Virus record (IMG/VR): IMGVR_UViG_3300042465_004842
Span: 1 to 60,955 of that record
DNA from: a virus
DNA length: 60,955 nt
Strand: one strand, 5' to 3'
Shown: positions 32,593-38,430 of the stretch, one piece after another
Layout of the letters: each line of letters begins with the position of its first letter
Numbering within the stretch: position 1 is the stretch's first letter
The notes under the pieces: generated by a model
Database searches by the model: none
Told to the model about the DNA's origin: nothing
Seen by the model: only the letters and a program-made list of their open reading frames with translations
Made by a program: the position numbers and the translations under genes

Positions 32593-32671
32593 AAAAAACC
32601 AATTGGAATTCCTAGCTGGAAACTATAGAATTGTGGTGCTGGATGTGAACAGCAAAACCTAGAAAGGATAG
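32589..32671 (+). promoter_or_regulatory. Leader module a: promoter, hairpin, AAGGAT motif
   Basis: ATAGAAAAAACCAATT (32589-32604) is followed by TTGGAA (32603-32608), a 17-base gap and TAGAAT (32626-32631). A small hairpin TGCTG/CAGCA (32637-32654) and CCTAGAAAGGATAG (32658-32671) come next, then the ATG at 32676. The same order of parts recurs downstream. Confidence 0.6.
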
Positions 32672-32675
32672 AGAG

Positions 32676-33407
32676 ATGAAAAAACCTAGCGGATACATTA
32701 TTTATCGGGGCGCGTCATTACTTGACGATAAGCCGATTATTGTCGTGGCAATTACTGGCAAATCATCAAACAGCAAAACGGGCGATATGGTGCAAACATA
32801 CATTCTCGCCGATAACGGCAAGAGCCCAATAGAAAGCGCAAAAGCGCTTGACGACGTTTCAATTTGCGGTGATTGCAAACATCGCCGCGGCCTAGGCGGT
32901 TCTTGCTATGTTAATCTCGGGCAGGGCCCGCGGGCAGTGATGGACGGCGTGATTCGTGGCATTTATCCGGACAATATAATTAACGCGGCCTTTGCGTCAC
33001 ATAAGCGCAAAATAAGATTAGGCACTTATGGGGATCCGGCGGCGGTTCCTGCTTATGTCTGGGAAACACTACTTGCGGGCGCTGATTCGCATACTGGTTA
33101 CACTCACCAGTGGCAAAACGGAAAAGCCGACCACGTTAAACAGTGGTGCATGGCTTCAGTAGATACACCGAAGGAGGCGGCACTTGCTAAGATGGACGGC
33201 TGGCGCACTTTTAGGGTTAGAGACGCGGACGGAAGTCTAGAATTCAGTCATGAGATGAAATGCCCCGCCAGTGCTGAAATGAATAAGCGTTTAACCTGCG
33301 ACACATGCATGGCCTGCAGTGGCGGCACTGATAGCAAAAAAGCAAGTGTAACTATAATTGTGCATGGTTCCCTAAAAAACCGTTTTGCTTTATCAGTGGG
33401 GGCGTAA
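32676..33407 (+). CDS. Conserved Cys-rich phage protein, unknown function
   Basis: 243 residues. SICGDCKHRRGLGGSCYVNL (about 62-81) has a C-x2-C ... C pattern followed by GQGPRAVMDG. Then KIRLGTYGDPAAVPAYVW and finally MKCPAS and LTCDTCMACSGG give a second Cys cluster (C ... C-x2-C-x2-C). The blocks are those of a phage family of unknown activity that I know only from hypothetical annotations. The clustered Cys suggest a zinc or iron-sulfur site; no radical-SAM C-x3-C-x2-C motif is seen. First gene of the accessory block, behind leader a. Confidence 0.75.
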   Translation: MKKPSGYIIYRGASLLDDKPIIVVAITGKSSNSKTGDMVQTYILADNGKSPIESAKALDDVSICGDCKHRRGLGGSCYVNLGQGPRAVMDGVIRGIYPDNIINAAFASHKRKIRLGTYGDPAAVPAYVWETLLAGADSHTGYTHQWQNGKADHVKQWCMASVDTPKEAALAKMDGWRTFRVRDADGSLEFSHEMKCPASAEMNKRLTCDTCMACSGGTDSKKASVTIIVHGSLKNRFALSVGA

Positions 33408-33472
33408 TGTTCATTGTGCTTGCGGTGATAATCGTTTTAATTGTAATTATTGATTTAGTTGATTATAAATAG
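33407..33472 (+). CDS. Micro membrane peptide, 21 residues
   Basis: FIVLAVIIVLIVIIDLVD is almost entirely hydrophobic, ending YK. The ATG overlaps the preceding stop (TAATG), so ribosomes finishing the upstream gene could start here directly. At this length the call depends on the coupling and the composition. Confidence 0.45.
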   Translation: MFIVLAVIIVLIVIIDLVDYK

Positions 33473-33478
33473 TTTCCT

Positions 33479-33563
33479 AATAGAAAAAATCAATTGTACG
33501 GACTAACGACAATAAACTATTATTAGTCATCGATTCGCCGAATCGATAAAATAGAAAGGATAG
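33479..33563 (+). promoter_or_regulatory. Leader module b: repeated promoter and hairpin
   Basis: AATAGAAAAAATCAATT (33479-33495), TTGTAC (33494-33499), TATTAT (33518-33523), then a stem ATCGATTC/GAATCGAT around GCC (33529-33547) and AGAAAGGATAG (33553-33563). Positions 33479-33545 are repeated almost exactly at 34144-34210. Confidence 0.7.
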
Positions 33564-33567
33564 ATTT

Positions 33568-33744
33568 ATGTGGCAGAAAATTAAACTTGAGCAGGTTGAT
33601 CCTGAAGCCCTTGGAAGGGAAATTTCTCACACATGCAAGTGGGATGGGCAGGCGATAACGGAAGCTTTTATCGCTGCGTTAACTGACGCTAATTTTCACA
33701 CTTTCGCGGAGAAAGTGACCGCATTATGGGAGGCCGAAAAATGA
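33568..33744 (+). CDS. Small protein, 58 residues, unknown function
   Basis: The ATG follows leader b. The protein opens WQKIKLEQVDPEALGREISH and continues with an acidic helical part (AFIAALTDANFHTFAEKV). The stop forms an ATGA overlap with the next gene. No known domain, but the dedicated promoter and ribosome site support a real gene. Confidence 0.65.
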   Translation: MWQKIKLEQVDPEALGREISHTCKWDGQAITEAFIAALTDANFHTFAEKVTALWEAEK

Positions 33745-33950
33745 ACACATACAAAGTGCGGCACGTGGTGCTCTGTGAAGTTCAGGCATGGTCAATAGTG
33801 AAGGCCGATAATTTTGAAGCGGCGCTTTTGGAAGTGGCTAAAATTACAATCCCGACCAGTAGCGGCAATGGGTACTATTACGACCACGAAGTAATAAGCG
33901 ACCAAGAAATTATCTCCGTTGACGTTGAATTATCTAAGGATAGAAAATGA
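33741..33950 (+). CDS. Small protein, 69 residues, unknown function
   Basis: Starts at 33741 in an ATGA overlap; the frame extends to 33726 without a site. Predicted beta-alpha-beta: TYKVRHVVLCEVQAWSIVKA, FEAALLEVAKITIP and VISDQEIISVDVELS. The layout looks like a small ferredoxin-like or DUF-type fold seen in phage proteins with V-x-A-x-x-x-E-A. Coupled downstream by another ATGA. Confidence 0.62.
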   Translation: MNTYKVRHVVLCEVQAWSIVKADNFEAALLEVAKITIPTSSGNGYYYDHEVISDQEIISVDVELSKDRK

Positions 33951-34138
33951 AAATTGAACTCGACACATTAGACACTGGCGCGACCGTCGTTAATTTTGAG
34001 CATGGCGGTTATTTCATGCTGGAACCAGTAAACGAAGGCACTGGAATTTTTTTAACTGTTATTGACAGTGAGGGGGATGTCTTATTAGAACAGCGCTTTA
34101 ATCTAACGGTTATGCCGTATGACACTATTGAGGATTGA
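33947..34138 (+). CDS. Small acidic beta-rich protein, unknown function
   Basis: 63 residues with ATGA coupling and AAGGATAG ahead of the ATG. Alternating strands (TGATVVNFEHGGYFMLEPVN, GIFLTVIDSEGDVLLEQRF). Strongly acidic. Last gene of the transcription unit that begins with leader b; leader c follows directly. Confidence 0.62.
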   Translation: MKIELDTLDTGATVVNFEHGGYFMLEPVNEGTGIFLTVIDSEGDVLLEQRFNLTVMPYDTIED

Positions 34139-34143
34139 TTCTC

Positions 34144-34237
34144 AATAGAAAAAATCAATTACACAATTTATCGACAATAGACTATTATTAGTCATCGATT
34201 CGCCGAATCGGTAATTTTATAAACCTAGAAAGGATAG
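34144..34237 (+). promoter_or_regulatory. Leader module c: second copy of the repeated promoter
   Basis: AATAGAAAAAATCAATT (34144-34160), TTACAC, TATTAT, CGATTC/GAATCG stem (34196-34210) and CCTAGAAAGGATAG (34224-34237). The 30 bases 34181-34210 are identical to 33516-33545, and both copies keep the same 66-base span from motif start to stem end. Confidence 0.7.
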
Positions 34238-34241
34238 AAAA

Positions 34242-35234
34242 ATGGCTCACATGATAGATGAAACAACCGGACGCGCCGCGATTGCCTACACTGGCACAAC
34301 CCCATGGCATGGCCTCGGACAAGTGTTGACACCTGATTCAACTATTGAGCAGTGGACGCAGGAAGCGGGCCTAGGTTATACAGTGCTTGAAAGCGCCGTT
34401 GAATATTCAACGCCTGCGGTAACAGGGCATCAGGTTTGGCCCGATAGAAAAGTATTGCACCGCTCCGACACCGGCGCTCCGCTTGCTGTAGTTTCAAAGG
34501 ACTATAAAACGGTGCAGCCCGCCGAAGTAATGGGTTTTTTTCAAAAGCTTTTAGATCTCGGCGGTTTTCAGATGGAAACAGCGGGCGCACTGTCGCATGG
34601 TCGACGCGTGTGGGCGCTTGCCAGTGTAGGCGAGGGCGCGGAAGTAGTGGACGGTGACGTAGTGAAGCCTTATTTATTGCTCGGCACTAGTTACGACGGA
34701 ACCATGGCAACCATTGCAAAATTCACAGCGATTCGCGTTGTCTGTAACAATACAATCACGCCTGCAGTCAATAACACTAGCGACGAAATAAACAAGGGTT
34801 ATATAAAATCGGCGGTTCGCGTATTGCATAGCGAGCGGTTCGATGCGGACGCGGTGCGCATGCAATTAGGTATCGTTGCGAATCAATTCGAGCGTTTCAT
34901 GATCGAATCACGCAAGCTTGCACATGTGAATATGTCCTTTAGTGATGCTGACTTATTCGTAAAGGAATTGCTCAAGCCGTACCACACAGGCAAGCTTGAC
35001 ATTGTCGATACGCGGGCATACAAGCGGGTTATTGAATTGTGGCAAGGCCGCTCTATTGGTTCGGATATCCTACGCGCTGCGCATGTGGACGGTTCCCGTT
35101 GGGAAATGCTGAACGCTGTCACGCAACTAGTTGATCATGAGCGCGGGCGCTCGGATAATACCCGCCTCGAGAGCGCGTGGTTTGGCACTGGATCCGCTAT
35201 TAAAAACCGCGCTTTAGAGTTACTGACCGCTTAG
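34242..35234 (+). CDS. DUF932 phage/plasmid-like protein
   Basis: 330 residues. TTPWHGLGQVLTPDSTIEQW and the later VVSKDYKTVQPAEVMGFF, VKPYLLLGTSYDGTMATIAK and FTAIRVVCNNTI are the standard blocks of the DUF932 family found on phages and plasmids. Length is normal. The biochemical function is unknown; an OB-like or nucleic-acid-binding role has been suggested for relatives, which I cannot confirm. It is the largest protein in the accessory block, has its own promoter (leader c) and is followed by a strong terminator. Confidence 0.88.
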   Translation: MAHMIDETTGRAAIAYTGTTPWHGLGQVLTPDSTIEQWTQEAGLGYTVLESAVEYSTPAVTGHQVWPDRKVLHRSDTGAPLAVVSKDYKTVQPAEVMGFFQKLLDLGGFQMETAGALSHGRRVWALASVGEGAEVVDGDVVKPYLLLGTSYDGTMATIAKFTAIRVVCNNTITPAVNNTSDEINKGYIKSAVRVLHSERFDADAVRMQLGIVANQFERFMIESRKLAHVNMSFSDADLFVKELLKPYHTGKLDIVDTRAYKRVIELWQGRSIGSDILRAAHVDGSRWEMLNAVTQLVDHERGRSDNTRLESAWFGTGSAIKNRALELLTA

Positions 35235-35257
35235 TCAGTTAAGTTATGGTCACAAGT

Positions 35258-35289
35258 GCGGGTTTTCCCTCTGGGATTACCCGCTTTTT
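35258..35289 (+). terminator. Rho-independent terminator after the DUF932 gene
   Basis: GCGGGT (35258-35263) pairs with ACCCGC (35279-35284), with an inner TCCC/GGGA stem, and TTTTT follows at 35285-35289. It ends the DUF932 transcript, so the downstream genes need their own promoters. Confidence 0.88.
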
Positions 35290-35391
35290 AGTCAATAATC
35301 GAAATTAATTTTGCATGTGTAAACCTGCCCCGCGGCCCTTGGTGCTCGACGCTTGAAACGTGCGGCGGGCTCGGCGGTGCTCGGCGCGCTG

Positions 35392-35413
35392 CCCGCGGCG
35401 CTTGCGCCGCGGG
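35392..35413. repeat. GC-rich inverted repeat P1 before the 58-residue gene
   Basis: CCCGCGGCGC and GCGCCGCGGG are perfect 10-base arms separated by TT. The stretch upstream (35341-35360, GGTGCTCG ... TTGAAACG) recurs at 35643-35662. The leader motif CCTAAAAAGGATAA follows at 35423. In RNA this is a very stable hairpin placed 30 bases before the start codon. Confidence 0.8.
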
Positions 35414-35442
35414 GATTATTAACCTAAAAAGGATAAAGAAAC

Positions 35443-35619
35443 ATGAAAACAGAGATACGAAAATATGCAGAATGCGCGGCATGGGAGCACTTTTATTCAG
35501 ATGAAGACACCCCTTGGGAACCCTTCGAGCACTACGACGAGGGATGGATTGACGAGCAATGCGACAAGCTTGCCGATTCAATTGAAGCGGCGATGCTCTG
35601 GGCACGAAGCCAGAAATAA
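35443..35619 (+). CDS. Small acidic protein, 58 residues
   Basis: KTEIRKYAECAAWEHFYSDE followed by an acidic Trp-rich part (TPWEPFEHYDEGWIDEQCDK) and a short helix. The ATG follows the leader motif CCTAAAAAGGATAAAG. The acidic, aromatic composition recalls DNA-mimic or anti-restriction proteins, but this is only a resemblance. GC-rich palindromes flank it on both sides. Function unknown. Confidence 0.6.
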   Translation: MKTEIRKYAECAAWEHFYSDEDTPWEPFEHYDEGWIDEQCDKLADSIEAAMLWARSQK

Positions 35620-35623
35620 GTTA

Positions 35624-35645
35624 ACCGCGGCGCTTGCGCCGCGGT
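35624..35645. repeat. GC-rich inverted repeat P2 (copy of P1)
   Basis: ACCGCGGCGC and GCGCCGCGGT around TT, 10-base arms, five bases after the stop of the 58-residue gene. The core CCGCGGCGCTTGCGCCGCGG is identical to that in P1, so the same 20-base palindrome brackets this gene. Confidence 0.82.
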
Positions 35646-35658
35646 GCTCGGAACTTGA

Positions 35659-35680
35659 ACCGCGAACCGCGGTTCGCGGT
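35659..35680. repeat. Perfect 22-bp palindrome P3
   Basis: The half site ACCGCGAACCG followed by its exact reverse complement, no spacer, directly after TTGA (35655-35658). It sits just upstream of the -35 box at 35691, where an activator or repressor would bind. Confidence 0.82.
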
Positions 35681-35690
35681 GAAATAGTGC

Positions 35691-35760
35691 TTGCAATAGT
35701 TTCCAGAAAGCGATAATATTGAATCGTTGGCAGTAGCCAACGATCAACCTAGAAAGGATA
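35691..35760 (+). promoter_or_regulatory. Leader module d: promoter, hairpin, leader motif
   Basis: TTGCAA (35691-35696), 17 bases, TATA-like TAATAT (35714-35719); then a perfect 9-base stem ATCGTTGGC/GCCAACGAT with an AGTA loop (35723-35744); then CCTAGAAAGGATA (35748-35760). The hairpin would form at the very 5' end of the transcript. Confidence 0.78.
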
Positions 35761-35765
35761 ATGTG

Positions 35766-36227
35766 ATGATTGACTTGACATCAAAAGCAATGCTTGCGGC
35801 ATCGATCCGCCATGGTATGTTCGCGAGCCGCGATACAGTTGAAGAGGCGCTCGAGTATGCGAGCGCGACAATTGAGCGCTTATACAATGACGATAAGGCG
35901 GCAATGTATACCGCGCTGCACGTGGTGCTGAATACCATCGCGAATAAGATTACCGCGCTGCCCGATTCGGGCAACCAGTTGCCCGAGCCGCCGCCCGAGG
36001 TTCGGATCGATCATGCTGACTTGCCTGCCACTGGCAATCAACTATTGAACGATAAGATTGCCGATATCGTTGAACAGCTTATCAAATCGCAACTAAATGC
36101 GATTGACCATAAAATCAGAGCGGTTGACGACAGACTAGAAAACTGGTTCGGTAATAATCTAGATATCATTGACGAGCGAATCACTGAGGTGGTTCGCAAT
36201 ATAAGTTTCACTGTCGAAGTTGATTAA
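35766..36227 (+). CDS. Helical protein with C-terminal coiled coil, unknown
   Basis: 153 residues from 35766, set by the leader motif; an upstream in-frame ATG at 35727 would lie in the hairpin. The N-terminal half is compact and helical (DLTSKAMLAASIRHGMFASR). A Pro-rich linker (LPEPPPEV) leads to a coiled coil (KIADIVEQLIKSQLNAIDHK then RLENWFGNNLDIIDERITEV). Self-association is likely. No DNA-binding motif is evident. It has its own promoter (module d). Confidence 0.65.
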   Translation: MIDLTSKAMLAASIRHGMFASRDTVEEALEYASATIERLYNDDKAAMYTALHVVLNTIANKITALPDSGNQLPEPPPEVRIDHADLPATGNQLLNDKIADIVEQLIKSQLNAIDHKIRAVDDRLENWFGNNLDIIDERITEVVRNISFTVEVD

Positions 36228-36232
36228 AATAG

Positions 36233-36305
36233 TTGACAGGGAGCTTGCTCCCTGAGATAATTCCCTTGCTGCATTAATCAATGCAGCATAACCCAGAAAG
36301 GATAG
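36233..36305 (+). promoter_or_regulatory. Leader module e: promoter with palindrome in the spacer
   Basis: TTGACA (36233-36238), 17 bases, GATAAT (36256-36261). The spacer is filled by an inverted repeat CAGGGAGC/GCTCCCTG (36237-36254). A perfect 9-base stem TGCTGCATT/AATGCAGCA with an AATC loop (36267-36288) and CCCAGAAAGGATAG (36292-36305) follow, then the ATG at 36309. Confidence 0.82.
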
Positions 36306-36308
36306 AAA

Positions 36309-36596
36309 ATGTCTAAGACCAAATCAGTTCGCACAGTGACTCTCGGATGGGAAGAGTTCGTCATCCCAACTGGCATGACCGAGGCGCAGGTTATCCTGTT
36401 AGTGGGACAGCTTGCCATGTTGGATAGAATCTCCAGCACTGGCACGAAGGACTATAAGCACAGCTTCTACTATTACAACGATAAGCAAACTGTGAGAGTA
36501 ACGCAGCGCGAAGTGTATGCAGATCAGGCTGCAGCGGCTGCAGCCAAAGAAGCTTACGACGCAGCGCTGCCCGAGCCAGAGACAGCGACCAATTAA
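36309..36596 (+). CDS. Small protein, 95 residues, unknown function
   Basis: VRTVTLGWEEFVIPTGMTEA, then a helix (QVILLVGQLAMLDRI), then YKHSFYYYNDKQTVRVTQRE and an Ala-rich end. A compact alpha/beta domain with an Ala/Glu tail. It has the strongest promoter of the accessory block (module e) and a hairpin terminator-like element right after its stop. No family recognised. Confidence 0.65.
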   Translation: MSKTKSVRTVTLGWEEFVIPTGMTEAQVILLVGQLAMLDRISSTGTKDYKHSFYYYNDKQTVRVTQREVYADQAAAAAAKEAYDAALPEPETATN

Positions 36597-36602
36597 CCTA
36601 GA

Positions 36603-36626
36603 CTATCGGGCCTCGCGGCCCGATAG
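36603..36626 (+). terminator. Perfect hairpin after the 95-residue gene
   Basis: CTATCGGGCC (36603-36612) and GGCCCGATAG (36617-36626) form a 10-base stem with a TCGC tetraloop, followed by ATATTCTTTA. The T run is weak, so termination may be partial or the element may protect the RNA 3' end. Confidence 0.6.
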
Positions 36627-36637
36627 ATATTCTTTAC

Positions 36638-36666
36638 TTGACATTAGCTAGGCCTAGGCCTAGCTA
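36638..36666. promoter_or_regulatory. TTGACA followed by a perfect 22-bp palindrome
   Basis: TTGACA at 36638-36643, then after one base the 22-base palindrome 36645-36666 (half site TAGCTAGGCCT, no spacer). There is no convincing -10 box at 15-18 bases (only TATACC after 21). It shares the TTGACA-palindrome layout with 36233 and 36714. Confidence 0.72.
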
Positions 36667-36713
36667 TACCCGCTCCCCGCCGCCGCCCACTGACACTGTT
36701 GTTAATTTACCAC

Positions 36714-36744
36714 TTGACAAGGCTCAGGGCGCGCCCTGAGCCTT
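36714..36744. promoter_or_regulatory. TTGACA overlapping a perfect 26-bp palindrome
   Basis: TTGACA at 36714-36719; the palindrome 36719-36744 (half site AAGGCTCAGGGCG, no spacer) shares the last A. No -10 box is visible at standard distance. As RNA it would be a very stable hairpin; as DNA it is an ideal dimer site. Confidence 0.75.
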
Positions 36745-36752
36745 AGATCCCT

Positions 36753-36889
36753 TATAGGGGGAGGGCCATAACTGCACCCGTTCTGCTCAGGTCTGCCCTT
36801 CGCTCTGTTTTTGCCAAACAAATACATCTTGGATACTTGGCCCCTCCCCCATAAACAGCCCCCTTCATTTGTAAAACCTGTACGGGGGG
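36753..36889 (+). other. Two GC-rich stem-loops upstream of terL
   Basis: TATAGGGGGAGGGCCA (36753-36768) is nearly complementary to TTGGCCCCTCCCCCATA (36837-36853), enclosing about 70 bases. A second stem pairs ACAGCCCCC (36855-36863) with GGGGGGTGT (36884-36892 region). No open frame is present. Location between the accessory block and the large terminase gene suggests a packaging site or a translational control element. Confidence 0.45.
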
Positions 36890-36905
36890 TGTATATTAAT
36901 AAATT

Positions 36906-38366
36906 ATGAAACCTGAAGACATTGAAGCGGAAAGATTACGCCTCGAGCTGCGGCTCTCGCTCCTCGAAGCGCGAGACAAGGCCACCACTGAGTTCTTAGA
37001 CTTTTGCAAATACGTGTGGCCTGAGATCATTATCGGGGAACACCATCGTCGCATTGCCGCGGCGTTGGATCGTGTTGTCGCGGGCAAATGCAAACGCCTG
37101 ATGATCGCGATGCCCCCGCGCCACGGAAAAAGCCAAATGGGCAGTTATTTATTTCCTGCCTATTTAATGGGGAAGTTGCCACAAAGTAAACTCATTGTTG
37201 GCTCCCACACGGCTGAGTTAGCGCAGCGTTTCGGTAGGATGATTAGGAACCTTGTTGAGGATGAGCGGTACATCGAGTTGTTTCCTGATACCAAGTTGTC
37301 TGTTGACAGCAAGGCTGCCGGACGGTGGAACACGAACCAAGGCGGTGAGGCGTTCTTTATTGGTAAGGGCGGCGCGATGACGGGCCGTGGCGGTGATATT
37401 ATTATTTTGGATGACATCTTGGATGAGCAGGATGCCATATCTGATACCGCTATGGAGAACACGTGGGAATGGTACACATCTGGTCCACGTCAGCGATTGC
37501 AGCCAAACGGTACAATAATTGTTATCAACACTCGGTGGAAGACCGACGATTTATCCGGGCGATTACTTCGCCAGCAGGGACAATTAAAGAGCGACCAGTG
37601 GGAGGTTTTAGAGTTTCCTGCGATCCTCCCGAGCGGCAACCCTTTGTGGCCCGAATATTGGGCGCTTGAGGAGCTTGAAAAAGTCAAGATGTCCATTGGC
37701 TTAAAGAAGTGGAACGCGCAGTGGCAGCAACAGCCTACTAACGATGACGGTGCGATATTAAAGCGCGATTGGTGGCGCAGGTGGCAAAAGGAAGAACCGC
37801 CTAGCTGCAGCTATATCATTCAAACCTACGATACGGCGTACTCCAAAAAGGAGACGGCTGACTTCTCGGTCATCGCAACGTGGGGCGTGTTCCGTCCATC
37901 TGCCGACTCGGGCCCTAATTTAATTTTGTTAGCGGTAAGGAAAGGCCGTTGGGATTTTCCGGAGTTAAAGCGGATTGCCAAGGATGAGTACAGGTATTGG
38001 CAACCGGATAACGTATTGATTGAGGCCAAAGCTACGGGTACTCCGTTGCAGCATGAGATGAGGAAGATGGGTATTCCTGTGACGATGTACTCCCCCGGTG
38101 GTAGGAGGACGGGGCAGGATAAGGTAAGTCGTGCCAATGCGGTCGCTCCCATGCTGGAGTCAGGGATGGTGTGGTATCCGGAGGATGAGGAGTTTGCTCA
38201 GGACTTGGTGGAGGAGTGCGCCGCGTTCCCTAATGGCAGTCACGATGACCAAGTGGATGCAACCATTATGGCTTTAATGCGTTTTAGGCAAGGTAACTTC
38301 ATATCGTTAGAAGATGACGATGATGAGGAGAAAGAGGTTGTGGATACGAGGGTTGAGTATTATTGA
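36906..38366 (+). CDS. terL: Terminase large subunit
   Basis: 486 residues. ATPase: Walker A MPPRHGKS (about 69-76), Walker B DIIILDDILDEQDA. Nuclease (RNase H-like): QTYDTAYSKKETADFSV with the first Asp, NVLIEAKATG with the Glu and HDDQVDATIMAL with the last Asp. All catalytic residues are present. It cuts concatemers and drives DNA into the prohead through the portal. There is no clear ribosome site before the ATG, and GC-rich stem-loops lie just upstream. The gene is separated from the small subunit by the accessory block. Confidence 0.96.
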   Translation: MKPEDIEAERLRLELRLSLLEARDKATTEFLDFCKYVWPEIIIGEHHRRIAAALDRVVAGKCKRLMIAMPPRHGKSQMGSYLFPAYLMGKLPQSKLIVGSHTAELAQRFGRMIRNLVEDERYIELFPDTKLSVDSKAAGRWNTNQGGEAFFIGKGGAMTGRGGDIIILDDILDEQDAISDTAMENTWEWYTSGPRQRLQPNGTIIVINTRWKTDDLSGRLLRQQGQLKSDQWEVLEFPAILPSGNPLWPEYWALEELEKVKMSIGLKKWNAQWQQQPTNDDGAILKRDWWRRWQKEEPPSCSYIIQTYDTAYSKKETADFSVIATWGVFRPSADSGPNLILLAVRKGRWDFPELKRIAKDEYRYWQPDNVLIEAKATGTPLQHEMRKMGIPVTMYSPGGRRTGQDKVSRANAVAPMLESGMVWYPEDEEFAQDLVEECAAFPNGSHDDQVDATIMALMRFRQGNFISLEDDDDEEKEVVDTRVEYY

Positions 38367-38430
38367 TAAAAAGGGTGGGGTATGGTAGCGTAACGGCATT
38401 CTTTTCACGGGCCGCGAGCAATCCTACACC

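Noticed and set aside
35443-35619. Calling the 58-residue acidic protein an anti-restriction DNA mimic
   Set aside because: Acidity and Trp content are suggestive only; no sequence similarity to Ocr, Ard or Gam is apparent.
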